Positions 17,992-26,929 of a DNA stretch of 64,000 bases are shown one piece after another. A program made the translations under genes and the position numbers. The stretch spans positions 1 through 64,000 of the forward strand of contig CAWBBR010000008.1 of the NCBI GenBank assembly GCA_963787045.1, written 5' to 3'. Every line of letters begins with the position of its first letter. Positions within the stretch are counted from its first letter, which is position 1. Below the pieces are notes generated by a model. The model saw nothing but the letters and a program-made list of their open reading frames with translations. It was not told where the DNA came from and searched no databases. This stretch comes from DATJGR01 sp963787045. Lineage in GTDB: Bacteria > Pseudomonadota > Gammaproteobacteria > Pseudomonadales > Azotimanducaceae.

Positions 17992-19101
17992 TTACACCAT
18001 GGTCAACGACGCGCGCCGCGTGCGGCCGGCGTCCTGATCGGCAAATGCCTGTTCGATCTGCTCGAGGGAATAGTCAACAACGACTTCATCGAGGGGCAAG
18101 CGGCCCGCATTGCGGCTGAGGAAGTCGATGCCGCGCTGCAGGCTGACGGCGTCGTACGACGCCACTGCCTCGATGCGCTGGTTCTGCCCGACCAGCCGAC
18201 CCGGATCGCACTCGAACGACGTACCGGTATAGAACGTGCCCATCTCGAGATAGCGCCCGCCCCAGCCGAGCATCCGCAGGCCTTCGTCGATCACTTTCGC
18301 GAAACCGACCACCTCGACGACGACGTCGGCGCCCCACCCTTGCGTCAGGTCCTTTACCGCTTCGATGCGCTGCCGCGGCTCCGGCGTACTGCGGAAGTCG
18401 ATCAGCTGATCCGCACCCATCCGCCTGGCCAGGTCCAGCCGTTCGTCGATGCCGTCGATCGCGATCACCATCGACGCGCCACGCTCCTTCGCGATCGCGC
18501 ACGCATAGATGCCGAGCCCACCGCAACCCTGAATCACGACGCGATCGCCGAGCCCGACCGAAACGCGTTCGAGCCCCATCACCACCTGCGCCAGCGCGCA
18601 GTTCGCGCTGACGATCATCGTATCGGTGACGTTGTCGGGCACCTTGAAGAACGCCTGACCCGGATGCAGAAACAGATAGTCGGCGAACGAACCCCGCGTA
18701 TACGGCCATTCATCCAGCGCGCCGCGCTGGATCGAAAAACTCTGCCGGCACGCTTCGCTGACGCCTCGCATGCAGCTGCGACACTGACCGCACGGACGGA
18801 AATACTGATACGCGATGCGATCGCCTTCGTGAATCCGTTGGCCGTTCCAGTCGGTCGTCACACCCGCGCCCAACGCGTGCACCACGCCGGTGGCTTCGTG
18901 ACCGAGAATCCGCCCTTGCGGCGTGGCGACCTGCGCGAACCGCCCGTCGCCGCGCCAGATGTGCAGTTCGGAGCCGCAGATGTTCGCGCGCGTCACGCGC
19001 AGAGTAAGGCCGCCGGGACGCGCCTCCGGTACCGGCAGTTCACGAATCTCGAACGGTTTGCCCGGTTCGAAGAACAGCGCAGCGCGATTGATCGTGGCCA
19101 C
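17992..19101 (-). CDS. Zinc-dependent alcohol dehydrogenase (MDR superfamily)
   Basis: This 369-residue medium-chain dehydrogenase has the catalytic-zinc region NICGSELHIWRG and GHEATGVV, the structural-zinc cysteines in RPCGQCRSCMRGVSEAC, and a Rossmann segment VVIQGCGGLGIYACA. The layout is close to threonine/sorbitol dehydrogenase relatives. It starts 9 bp after the NTF2-like gene and ends 11 bp before the LLM gene. It probably oxidises a secondary alcohol in the pathway encoded by this cluster. Confidence 0.87.
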   Translation of the reverse strand: MATINRAALFFEPGKPFEIRELPVPEARPGGLTLRVTRANICGSELHIWRGDGRFAQVATPQGRILGHEATGVVHALGAGVTTDWNGQRIHEGDRIAYQYFRPCGQCRSCMRGVSEACRQSFSIQRGALDEWPYTRGSFADYLFLHPGQAFFKVPDNVTDTMIVSANCALAQVVMGLERVSVGLGDRVVIQGCGGLGIYACAIAKERGASMVIAIDGIDERLDLARRMGADQLIDFRSTPEPRQRIEAVKDLTQGWGADVVVEVVGFAKVIDEGLRMLGWGGRYLEMGTFYTGTSFECDPGRLVGQNQRIEAVASYDAVSLQRGIDFLSRNAGRLPLDEVVVDYSLEQIEQAFADQDAGRTRRASLTMV

Positions 19102-19110
19102 GGCGTTCTA

Positions 19111-19497
19111 TCAACGCGACGGCGGCGATCCACCGGTGTGCGCGTACGTCTTGTTGGTGATGAACCAGCGCCCGTCGATGCGCGCCACCGAAAAGTAGTC
19201 GACGAAATCGCAACCGAGATAATCCGTTTCGGCGAGCACGGCGACGCCGGCGTCGCCGGTGATGTCGATCGAACGGACGATGGCTTTGTATTTCGGACCG
19301 GCCATGCCGGGTTGCGCCTGCACCATCGCGAAGAAGTCACCGATCGGCACGTACGTATCCATCGCCCCGATGTGGCCCATCATGCGGGCGTCGGGATGGA
19401 ATGCCTGCTTCAGTTTCGCGACGTCGCCGTTGGCGCCGTCGATGTAGAGCTGAATGACGGCACGGACGTCGTCGAGATCCTTGAGGTAACCGGACAT
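19111..19497 (-). CDS. NTF2-like protein (putative lumazine-binding family)
   Basis: This 128-residue single-domain protein has a helix-rich start (LDDVRAVIQLYIDGANGDV), the HPDARMMGHIG turn, and C-terminal strands ending in GRWFITNKTY, as in the cystatin-like/NTF2 'lumazine-binding' family. Members include small enzymes and ligand-binding proteins. ATG at 19497 is chosen over one at 19503 because AGGAG lies 8 nt upstream. It is the first gene of the twelve-gene minus-strand series. Confidence 0.72.
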   Translation of the reverse strand: MSGYLKDLDDVRAVIQLYIDGANGDVAKLKQAFHPDARMMGHIGAMDTYVPIGDFFAMVQAQPGMAGPKYKAIVRSIDITGDAGVAVLAETDYLGCDFVDYFSVARIDGRWFITNKTYAHTGGSPPSR

Positions 19498-19601
19498 GAG
19501 CATCACTCCTGTGCACGCGGACTGAGAATTTAGGGACCTGCCGGGCCAGAGGATACTTCGCCGAACGGTCCTCGCGCGACGTCGGATGGCGCCGCAATTT
19601 C

Positions 19602-19643
19602 AAAAGAGCTGGTTCAGAAGAGCTAGTCCAGAAGAGCTAGTCC
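19602..19643. repeat. Three tandem 14-bp repeats at the RIO-kinase stop codon
   Basis: Units at 19602-19615, 19616-19629 and 19630-19643 read AGAAGAGCTAGTCC, the last two identical and the first with 3 differences. The TAG stop of the kinase gene lies in the third unit, the first reached by translation. The rest is the only notable structure in the 139-bp gap before the NTF2-like gene. No function is evident. Confidence 0.7.
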
Positions 19644-20497
19644 AGAAGACCTTCCGCTTCTTCGCGACCGCGTCGCCGGCGCTCGTCTTCGTCGCGCGCG
19701 TCGGCGATCACCTGCTGCACGCCGTCCACGTCCGCCGCATGCTCATCGTCGACGAACGCGCCGGTGAGCACCGAGTCGACGTGCAGTTCGCCACGCTCGA
19801 ACAGATGCCACAGCTCCTCGCCGAACCGCGTCTCGCGCAGCTCCGGCGCAAATCGCGACAGCGTGTCGGTCAGGTTGTTCACGTCGCGCAGCAGCATGGT
19901 CCGCGCGGCGTTGTTGCCGGCGGCGTTGACGGCTTGAGGTAGATCGATGATGACCGGACCGTCCGCGGCGGCCAGCACGTTGTACTCGGACAGGTCACCG
20001 TGAATCAGACCGGCGCACAACATCAGCTGCACCTGTCGCACCAGACGACCGTGATAGTGGCGCGCGTCGTCCGAGCTGAATTCGACGTCACCGAGGCCCG
20101 GCGCCGAACGCCCGTCGGCATCGACGACCAGTTCCATCACCAGCACGCCGTCGGTGTAACCGTAAGGCGTCGGCACCCGCACGCCTGCGGCCATGAGTTG
20201 GTACAGGGCTTCGACCTCGGTGTTTTTCCAGGCGGCTTCCTCTTCACTGCGGCCGAACCGTGTGCGTTTGCCGATCGCCCGCGCCTGTCGGCTGCCGCGT
20301 ACCTGCCTGCCTTCCTGATACTGCGCGCGTTGCTGAAAGCTGCGCTGCGACATGTTCTTGTACACCTTCGCGCAACGGAGATCCGACTTCACGCGTACGA
20401 CGTACACCGCGGCTTCTTTGCCGCTTTTCAACGACCGGACGACTTCGTCGATCACGCCGTCTTCGATGAGGGACTGCAGCTCCTTCGGAATTTTCAT
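19637..20497 (-). CDS. RIO1-family atypical serine/threonine protein kinase
   Basis: This 286-residue kinase has the RIO ATP-loop region SLKSGKEAAVYVV, the ATP-binding Lys in DLRCAKVYK, the catalytic loop LIHGDLSEYNVL with Asp and Asn, and the metal motif as IIDLPQAV. There is no winged-helix domain and the C-terminus is acidic/Arg-rich (DARDEDERRRRGREEAEG). RIO kinases of this size occur in many proteobacteria with unclear roles, possibly in ribosome or stress physiology. ATG at 20497 (MKIPKELQ) matches the usual family start. It diverges from the TauD-like gene. Confidence 0.85.
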   Translation of the reverse strand: MKIPKELQSLIEDGVIDEVVRSLKSGKEAAVYVVRVKSDLRCAKVYKNMSQRSFQQRAQYQEGRQVRGSRQARAIGKRTRFGRSEEEAAWKNTEVEALYQLMAAGVRVPTPYGYTDGVLVMELVVDADGRSAPGLGDVEFSSDDARHYHGRLVRQVQLMLCAGLIHGDLSEYNVLAAADGPVIIDLPQAVNAAGNNAARTMLLRDVNNLTDTLSRFAPELRETRFGEELWHLFERGELHVDSVLTGAFVDDEHAADVDGVQQVIADARDEDERRRRGREEAEGLLD

Positions 20498-20591
20498 CGC
20501 GACAGGGTAATCGAAACGGACGCGCACGTTCCGTTGCGATCGGCACTATGGGAGGATCGACGGTCCGCGCGGGGTGATTCGGGAGAGCACC

Positions 20592-21566
20592 ATGGCGCAC
20601 CATTCCAGTCAGGAACAGGCCGTCCGTTTCTTCACCGGACGGCCGCACGTCGGCATTCCGCATGGACCGTTGCGCGTGCTGGCCGCGTGGCGCGGCGACG
20701 CGATCAGGGCGCGCGGCGACTACCGCTATCACCTGAACGCCACCGAACTGGCCGAGATCGACGCCGCACTCGCGCACGCTACCGCCACCGCCAAACCGAC
20801 CATCGATCTGACGGCGCGCGACCTGCCGTTGCCGACGCTGGCGAAGCGAATCGCCCATTGGCGCGACGAACTGCGCGACGGTCTCGGCTTCGTCGTCGTC
20901 TCGGGCGTGCCCGTGCACCGCTGGTCGCAGGCGGAATCGGAGCGCTTCTTCTGGGCGTTCGGTCAGCATCTCGGCGTTCCCGGGCTGCAGAACCCGCAAG
21001 GCGATCTGCTCGGCCACGTCACCGACACCGGCGACGCCGCAACGGACCCGTTGGTGCGCCTGTACCGCACCTCCAGCAACATCAATTACCACTGCGACGG
21101 CGCAGATGTCGTCGGGTTGCTGTGTCTGAATGCGCCGCCGACGGGCGGCTCGAGCCGCATCGCGAGTTCGGTCACGGTGTTCAACGACCTATGGCGCAAC
21201 AGTCCGAAGCTGGCGGCGCGCCTGTTCGAATCCGTCAGGCTCGATCGGCGAAACGAGGAAAAAGCCGGTCAACCCACCTACGCGTTGATCCAGCCGTCGT
21301 GTTTCGACGGGCATACGCTGCGGACGTTCTATCACTCGGACTACTACCGCTCCGTCACCCGTCACGTCGGTCCGCTGCCGAAGGAAGAACTCGAACTGCT
21401 CGACGCGTTCGAGGCGATCGCCGAACGGCCGGACATCCGGCTCGACATGCAGTTCGCGCCGGGCGACATCCAGTTGCTGTCGAATCACACGATAGTGCAT
21501 GCCCGTACGTCATACACGGACGGCGACCGCAAACGCCACCTGTTGCGGCTCTGGTTGACGTTGTAA
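20592..21566 (+). CDS. TauD/TfdA-family Fe(II)/2-oxoglutarate dioxygenase
   Basis: This 324-residue protein has the metal-binding HxD in INYHCDGADVVG, the distal His in LLSNHTIVHARTSYTDG, and the 2-oxoglutarate-binding Arg in KRHLLRLWL, in that order and at family spacing. ATG at 20592 follows GGGAGAG. Related proteins hydroxylate sulfonates, herbicides or small carboxylic acids; the substrate here is unknown. It stands between the kinase (divergent) and the ion channel (78 bp downstream). Confidence 0.85.
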   Translation: MAHHSSQEQAVRFFTGRPHVGIPHGPLRVLAAWRGDAIRARGDYRYHLNATELAEIDAALAHATATAKPTIDLTARDLPLPTLAKRIAHWRDELRDGLGFVVVSGVPVHRWSQAESERFFWAFGQHLGVPGLQNPQGDLLGHVTDTGDAATDPLVRLYRTSSNINYHCDGADVVGLLCLNAPPTGGSSRIASSVTVFNDLWRNSPKLAARLFESVRLDRRNEEKAGQPTYALIQPSCFDGHTLRTFYHSDYYRSVTRHVGPLPKEELELLDAFEAIAERPDIRLDMQFAPGDIQLLSNHTIVHARTSYTDGDRKRHLLRLWLTL

Positions 21567-21644
21567 ACGCATCGTCGTCCGGCATCGCCAACGGGACCGC
21601 TATGGCGCTAGACTCCGAGTCAATCCTTCAACGCAGACGTGCAG

Positions 21645-22397
21645 ATGGCGATCAATCGCGCTCGTACGGCGCTGGGCCGCGTGTTCTTTCAACGCTGCTT
21701 CTATCTGTTCGTCGGCTTACTTGCACTGGTGATGGCCGCGCTGTTGCTGGATCCGACGCCGCGCGGACGGATGCTGCTCAATGCCATCAACCTGCTGATC
21801 GACGTGGCGGCGGTCGCCGCGGTCGGGCGGTCCAGTTGGTCGTTCGTGGTGGCTACCGCCTTGGCGGTACCGGCGATGTGGTTCCAGATCCGTGGCATCT
21901 CGGAAGGCGACGTAACGCACCTGGTGATTTCGTGGTCGTTCAACGCGGCGTTGTACGCGGTCACCATCGGGTATCTGCTGCGTTACGTATTTCAGCGCGA
22001 CGTGATGACATCGGACAAGCTTTACGGCGCCGCCGCAGGCTATCTGATGATCGGCGTGTTGTGGGCGCTGCTGTATGCAATCGCCAGCCACTTCTACCCG
22101 GAATCGTTTTCCATCGGCGGCAACGTCGTCGTGACGCCGTCGTTCACGGACCTGCTCTATTTCAGCATCACCACGCTGACGAGCACCGGCTTCGGCGACA
22201 TCGTGCCACTGGTACGACAGGTTCGAGCGCTTTGCGTGTTCGAACAACTGACCGGGGCTCTGTTCCTGGCGATCCTGATCGCGAGGCTCGCCGGCGTCTA
22301 TCCCCCGCCGCCACCGCCGGAACCACGCGACTCGACGACCTCAGAAGTGCCGCGTTTCATCCGTCGCTTGCGCGAGCGGAACAGACCTCCGTCCTAA
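21645..22397 (+). CDS. Two-pore-helix potassium channel-like protein (Ion_trans_2)
   Basis: This 250-residue membrane protein has about four N-terminal helices, then a pore loop YFSITTLTSTGFGDIVP between the last two. The filter TSTGFGD is close to the K+ channel TVGYGD consensus. A cytoplasmic Pro-rich end (YPPPPPPEP) follows. A plain voltage-sensor Arg ladder is not evident. The stop overlaps that of the convergent serine hydrolase by 4 bp. ATG at 21645 is preferred over a GTG at 21639. Ion selectivity is inferred from the filter only. Confidence 0.78.
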   Translation: MAINRARTALGRVFFQRCFYLFVGLLALVMAALLLDPTPRGRMLLNAINLLIDVAAVAAVGRSSWSFVVATALAVPAMWFQIRGISEGDVTHLVISWSFNAALYAVTIGYLLRYVFQRDVMTSDKLYGAAAGYLMIGVLWALLYAIASHFYPESFSIGGNVVVTPSFTDLLYFSITTLTSTGFGDIVPLVRQVRALCVFEQLTGALFLAILIARLAGVYPPPPPPEPRDSTTSEVPRFIRRLRERNRPPS

Positions 22398-23632
22398 CGG
22401 ATCCACGCGCCCGGAGTGTTGGTTCGAAAGCCGAGCGACCGATACGTCGCATCGACCAGCGACTGACCGCGCGGATTCAACAGAATCCCGGCACCCATCC
22501 GGTTCATCGAATAACCGAAGGCCAGCGCCTCGGCCGGATCGGCGAAGCCCATGCTGCCGCCCGCACCGGCATGGCCGAACGCACCGGCGCCCAACACACA
22601 TGTCTCCATGTGTCCGCTCGGCCGGTGTCGGTTGTCCATCGAGCGCATGAAGCCCAGGCCGAAGCGCGTCGGCATCAGCAGCGTCGCATCGACCTGCGTT
22701 GCAACGGAGACCTCGCGCATTTTCACGATGTGGTCGCTCGACAACAGTCGCACGCCGTTGTGCTCGCCGCCGTTGGCGAGCGGTGCATACATGCCGGCGA
22801 GCGCGCGCGCGTTCGCGAGACCGCCACCGCCGCCGATCTCCGCCGCATAAGCGGCGCGCGAGTCGGCCTGGTGACCACCCGCGTTCATCAACGACAGGAA
22901 CTGGATCGACGTCGGGTCCGATATCAGCGCTTGCGTGAACGGCATCGGCGGACCACTGCCGTCGGGAAACCACGGAATCATCGGCGCAACGCGCGGCAGG
23001 TGCACATCGGGCAAGCCGATCCAGAAATCGAGACCGAGCGGCTCGGCCACCTCTTCGCGAAAGAACGTACCGAGCGAACGACCCGATACGCGCCGGACCA
23101 GTTCGCCGACCACCCAGCCGAACGTGATCATGTGGTAACCGTTGCGCGTACCCGGTTCCCAGAACGGCTCCTCCGCGGCGAGACGTTCCACCATGTAGTT
23201 CCAGTCGTAGTAGCCGCCTTCTTTGACCGTCTCGCGCAGCGCCGGCAGGCCGACCGAGTGGTTCAGCATCATCTCGACGGTGGCGTGCTCCTTGCCGTTC
23301 GTGGCGAACTCGGGCCAGTACTTGCCGACGGGCGCATGCAGATCGAGTTCGCCGCGATCGATCAGCATGTGTGCGCACAATGCCGTGGCCGCTTTGGTGC
23401 ACGAAAACACCAGCGAGATCGTCTCGTCGGTCCACGGCGCGGCGCCGTCATCCGCCGCAACGCGGCCGCCCCACAGGTCGACCACCGTCTCGCCGCCGAT
23501 GTTCACGCACACCGACCCACCCACCTCGTCGCGCTTGGTGAAGTTCTCGACGAACGCGTCGCCCACGCTCGAGAACTCGGGATCGCAACGACCGGTAACG
23601 CGACCACGCCCTACATCTACATCGATCAACAT
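22394..23632 (-). CDS. Beta-lactamase-fold serine hydrolase (EstB-like esterase)
   Basis: This 412-residue protein of the class C family has SxxK at S77-C-T-K80 (LVFSCTKAAT). The second motif Tyr is in NGYHMITFG, the Y-H variant characteristic of EstB-type carboxylesterases, and the third motif region is FGHAGAGGSMGF. No signal peptide is seen. It is not closely similar to the other family member at 7.5-8.9 kb. It lies 15 bp after a RidA-family gene on the same strand. Confidence 0.83.
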   Translation of the reverse strand: MLIDVDVGRGRVTGRCDPEFSSVGDAFVENFTKRDEVGGSVCVNIGGETVVDLWGGRVAADDGAAPWTDETISLVFSCTKAATALCAHMLIDRGELDLHAPVGKYWPEFATNGKEHATVEMMLNHSVGLPALRETVKEGGYYDWNYMVERLAAEEPFWEPGTRNGYHMITFGWVVGELVRRVSGRSLGTFFREEVAEPLGLDFWIGLPDVHLPRVAPMIPWFPDGSGPPMPFTQALISDPTSIQFLSLMNAGGHQADSRAAYAAEIGGGGGLANARALAGMYAPLANGGEHNGVRLLSSDHIVKMREVSVATQVDATLLMPTRFGLGFMRSMDNRHRPSGHMETCVLGAGAFGHAGAGGSMGFADPAEALAFGYSMNRMGAGILLNPRGQSLVDATYRSLGFRTNTPGAWIR

Positions 23633-23647
23633 CCGGGCCTCCTTGGG

Positions 23648-24046
23648 CTAAGGCAATACCGCCGTTGCCTGTATCTCGATCATCGCTGCGGGAAAGAACA
23701 GCGCGGTGACCTGTACGGCGGTCGTGGCCGGTGGCGTGCACTTGGCGTAACGCTTGGCGCGCGCCGCGCTCGCGGCGGGGCCGAACTTCTGCAGATCGGT
23801 GACGAAGATCAGTTCGTTGACGACGTGCTGCAACGTCGCGCCGCTCTTCGCGAGCGTCTTCTCCATGATGTCGTAGACCCGCTCGATCTGGCCGGCCATG
23901 TCGCCGGGTGCGACGACGTTGAGCGCATCGTCGATCGAGACGATGCCGGCCAGGTGCAACGTCTTGCCGGTCTGCACCGACGCGACGAAGCCCATTTGTT
24001 TCTCGACTGCTTCATTGTAGTACTGCACCTGGCTGACGTGAGCCAT
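23648..24046 (-). CDS. RidA/YjgF family protein (enamine/imine deaminase-like)
   Basis: This 132-residue protein has the RidA fold: LHLAGIVSIDD, GQIERVYDIMEKTLAKSG and a VQVTALFFPAAMIEIQATAV end. The catalytic Arg of true RidA (usually R-x-x-V near residue 105) is not present; that region reads TTAVQVTAL. It is therefore more likely a divergent member with another role. It lies 33 bp after the Rieske oxygenase and 15 bp before the EstB-like gene, suggesting one transcript. Confidence 0.82.
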   Translation of the reverse strand: MAHVSQVQYYNEAVEKQMGFVASVQTGKTLHLAGIVSIDDALNVVAPGDMAGQIERVYDIMEKTLAKSGATLQHVVNELIFVTDLQKFGPAASAARAKRYAKCTPPATTAVQVTALFFPAAMIEIQATAVLP

Positions 24047-24079
24047 GATTCTTCCCCTTAATCAGATTGTTGGAACGAA

Positions 24080-25115
24080 CTACTTGATGAAATCGGCAGA
24101 CGGATGCGCGCGCGGAAAATTGCGAACCATCTCCAGATAGCGGGCCAGTGCCCGATCGGACCGCGTGAGCGTTCCCGGCGAATACTTGATCGTGTGCAGA
24201 ATCGGACGGTCGTCGTCGGTCATCGTCTTGCCGAGCTTGAACAGGAAATCGTGCAGGAACCTGATCTGCTGATCGCTCTCCGGCGACCCGTCGCCCTTCT
24301 TCACGCACAGCACGAAATAGTTCTGCGTCACGCCGGGCTGCGGCATTCCGAATGCGGTCATCACCGCGTACCACTGGCCGTTCAGCGTGCCGTGCAGATG
24401 GAAAGATGCTGGTGCCGTAGATGCCGACGTTGTAGTTGATCTCGGGGCCGTTGCCCTTCTCCATGCGCCCCGCGAAGCTGTAACGCATCGAATGGTTCGT
24501 CCACTCGATCTGGTCGTACAGGTTGCTGTGATCGAACTCGAGCCGGTGCACCACCTTGATGTGCTGCCAGTCGGGTGTGTTCGCACACACCACCCACGGA
24601 TCGACCGGCATCGTCGGTACGTCGTACCGCACGTCGATCGCGAGTTCCTCTTCCGGAACGGGAAATTCGGGGATGTCCCACCATGGCTGATCGCCGTTGA
24701 AGGCCCAGATCAGCCCGAACTTTTCCACTGAGGGGAATTTGAACAGACACGCGTTCTTCGGCGCGGGATCGCCGATGCCGGTGCGCAGACACTTGCCGTC
24801 GGCGTCGAACTCCCAGTGGTGGAACGCGCAGCGGATGTCGTTGCCGATGACGGCGCCCACCGCGAGATCTGCGCCGACGTGCGGGCAGAATGCGCTGAGC
24901 ACCGACGCGCGCCCGTCGGCGCCGCGATAAACGACGACGCGACCGTCGAGGAACGTCTTGCCGACGATCTGTCCTGCAGCGACTTCAAACGACGGACAGA
25001 TCGGAAACCACGACTGCGTGAACAGACCGTCGTCGCCTTCGGCCGGCACCTGCGCCGCGAAACGGCGTTTGCGGAGCGGTTGCGGGGACGGTCCGGATGA
25101 TTCGGCTGCGGTCAT
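24080..25115 (-). CDS. Rieske non-heme iron oxygenase, alpha subunit (frameshifted)
   Basis: This is an aromatic-ring-hydroxylating-type oxygenase of about 345 residues. The Rieske 2Fe-2S site is CPHVGADLAVG...CAFHHWEFD. The catalytic domain has NTPDWQHIKVVHRLEFD, with the D-x2-H-x4-H iron-binding pattern. The frame breaks near 24401, where one extra base in the GGAAAG context is needed to continue as FHLHGTLNGQWYAVMTAFG to the stop at 24080. Members oxidise aromatics, sterols or other ring compounds with electrons from a reductase. No reductase or ferredoxin gene is adjacent. Confidence 0.82.
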
Positions 25116-25169
25116 CGTTCGGCTCCTCGACGTTCGGGCGCTGGAGGCGCAGCCGAACCGGTTGGTTCA

Positions 25170-25197
25170 TCGTCGGCACACTAGCCGGTGCCGACGA
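25170..25197. other. Hairpin between subtilisin and Rieske genes
   Basis: TCGTCGGCAC, 8 nt, then GTGCCGACGA form a perfect 10-bp stem in the 113-bp gap after the subtilisin stop and before the Rieske start on the minus strand. There is no T-tract on either side, so it is not a classical intrinsic terminator. It could still separate the two transcripts or stabilise the subtilisin mRNA end. Confidence 0.4.
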
Positions 25198-25228
25198 CGC
25201 GACGCAACCTGAGCGTGAGCCTGTGCGA

Positions 25229-26929
25229 TTACTCCTGCGACACCCAGTGACCAACCGACGCGGGTTCCGACAGCGTGGCGGTCCACTGTGGTTCGTCGCC
25301 GGTGATGCCGTTGCTCCAGGAGAATCCGTTACTCCACGAGAAGCCATTGCTCCAGGAAAAACCATTGCTCCACGAGAAGCCGTTACTCCAGGAGAACCCA
25401 TTGCTCCACGAAAATCCATTGCTCCACGAGAAACCGTTGCTCCACGAGAAACCGTTGCTCCACGAGAAGCCATTGCTCCACGAGAAGCCGCCGCTCCACA
25501 GCGTACCTTCGTCACCGGTGAAGCCGATGCCGTCGCCGTTCATGATTCCGTAGTCGCCATCGGCGTCCACGTTCGCGGGACCGTGGTAGTGCTCGCTGCC
25601 GTTGAGGTCGTGCGTCACGTTCATGCCCCGGTTCGCACAGCCGACGACGGTTCCGTAAACGGCTTCGTGCGCATCGACCAGTCCGGCGCCTTGCTGAAAG
25701 ACGCTGTAGGCAAAGTGGCCGTTGGAATCCGCAGCAGCGCGGGCACCCGCGATGATCCGGCACTTCACTTCGTCGGCGGACAAGCCGGGGTGCGCCTGCA
25801 GAACCAGCGCGGCCACGCCTGTCACCACGGCGGTGGCCTGCGAAGTACCCGACATGACGAACAGTTTCTTCGCGTCCGCCGCGTACTCCGGATGCGCTTC
25901 CGCGATCAGGTGCTTGTTCTTGCTCATTGCGCCGACCAGATGTCCGCCCGGCGCGACGATTTCCGGTTTCACGAATCCCTCTACCGTCGGCCCCGCCGAC
26001 GAGAAGCTCGCCAACACGTCGTCTGAGGGGTCGTTCGGGGTGTAGCTGTCGGTCATGGCGCCGACCGTGACGACGTAAGGCAGGTTGCCCGGCACGCCGA
26101 TGGTCATCGGCTCCGGACCGCTGTTGCCGGCCGCGGCGACGACGACGATGCCGGCTTTCCACGCCGCCATCACCGCCTGATTCAACGGATCGTCCCAGTA
26201 GTACGACTGCGGCGGCGAGCTGAACGACATGTTGATCACGCGGATGCCGTATTGCGCGCGGTGCGCAACCAGCCAACCGATGCCGCGGATGACGTCGGCA
26301 TACGTTCCGACGCCGTTCGCGTCGAACGCTTTCACTTCGACGAGCCGCACCATCGGCGCGATGCTCATCGGATGGCCGCTATCGGCCAACCGGCTCGATC
26401 CGATGATGCTCGACACGTGCGAGCCGTGGCCGCTTTCGTCCACCGCCTTGCCGGACTTGTCGGTGATGGCGTCGTACTCGGCGAGCACCCGATTCGCGCC
26501 GTTGAGGTCGTTCGCCAACCATTCGTGATTGCGCCAGAAACCGGTGTCGAGCACTGCAACGGTCACGCCGTTGCCGTTGATGCCGTCGCCGTGCAACGCA
26601 TCGGCGCCGACTACTACCGGATAGCCGGAGTCCTCGACGCCGTTGCTCGACGTCTTGACCGCCGGACTCGCATACGCTTTCGCATCGGTCGAGCGTCGTA
26701 CCTGATCGAGCTGAGCCGGCGTCAATTCCGCCGCCACGGCGCCGATGATCTCGAGGTCGTGCGTGATCCGACCGCCTGACGCCTCTACCGCCCCGCGTAC
26801 CGCGGTGGGATCGTTTGTTTTCAGGATCCAGATCTGTGCGGCGGGCTCTGCCGCCCGACTCCATCCCGCACACAGACACAACATCGCCGCCGCGACCGTA
26901 GCCGCAATACCGAGTTTCCGGACTTCCAT
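25229..26929 (-). CDS. Secreted subtilisin-like serine peptidase (S8) with C-terminal GFSWSN repeats
   Basis: This is a 566-residue protein. A signal peptide (about residues 1-27, ending SRAAEPA) is followed by a propeptide-like region and the S8 domain. The triad is visible: D128 in VAVLDTGF, H168 in SGHGSHVSS and S363 in MSGTSQATAV, with the oxyanion Asn in AAAGNSGPEP. Residues 481-540 are ten tandem copies of GFSWSN, flanked by GTLWSG and GITGDEPQW. Start at 26929 has a GGGAG site; an upstream in-frame ATG at 26953 is less likely. The protein is probably exported; the tail may bind a surface or act as a secretion/attachment element. It diverges from the large sensor kinase. Confidence 0.9.
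   Translation of the reverse strand: MEVRKLGIAATVAAAMLCLCAGWSRAAEPAAQIWILKTNDPTAVRGAVEASGGRITHDLEIIGAVAAELTPAQLDQVRRSTDAKAYASPAVKTSSNGVEDSGYPVVVGADALHGDGINGNGVTVAVLDTGFWRNHEWLANDLNGANRVLAEYDAITDKSGKAVDESGHGSHVSSIIGSSRLADSGHPMSIAPMVRLVEVKAFDANGVGTYADVIRGIGWLVAHRAQYGIRVINMSFSSPPQSYYWDDPLNQAVMAAWKAGIVVVAAAGNSGPEPMTIGVPGNLPYVVTVGAMTDSYTPNDPSDDVLASFSSAGPTVEGFVKPEIVAPGGHLVGAMSKNKHLIAEAHPEYAADAKKLFVMSGTSQATAVVTGVAALVLQAHPGLSADEVKCRIIAGARAAADSNGHFAYSVFQQGAGLVDAHEAVYGTVVGCANRGMNVTHDLNGSEHYHGPANVDADGDYGIMNGDGIGFTGDEGTLWSGGFSWSNGFSWSNGFSWSNGFSWSNGFSWSNGFSWSNGFSWSNGFSWSNGFSWSNGFSWSNGITGDEPQWTATLSEPASVGHWVSQE
25308..25487 (-). repeat. Ten 18-bp tandem repeats encoding GFSWSN
   Basis: Ten consecutive 18-bp units in frame with the subtilisin gene differ from each other mainly at third codon positions, e.g. 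CTCCACGAGAAG versus CTCCAGGAGAAC on the plus strand. All encode Gly-Phe-Ser-Trp-Ser-Asn. The silent differences indicate the amino-acid sequence is being kept. Copy number may vary between strains. Confidence 0.95.

Noticed and set aside
20000..24061. A 1353-codon open frame on the plus strand, and similar long ones at 7720-10443, 14164-16260, 17275-19533 and 55053-57239
   Set aside because: They are antisense to, or out of frame with, clearly assigned genes, are Arg/His-rich with no domains, and arise from the GC-rich third codon positions.
25308..25487. CRISPR-like array
   Set aside because: Units are 18 bp, directly adjacent without spacers, and in frame inside the subtilisin gene.
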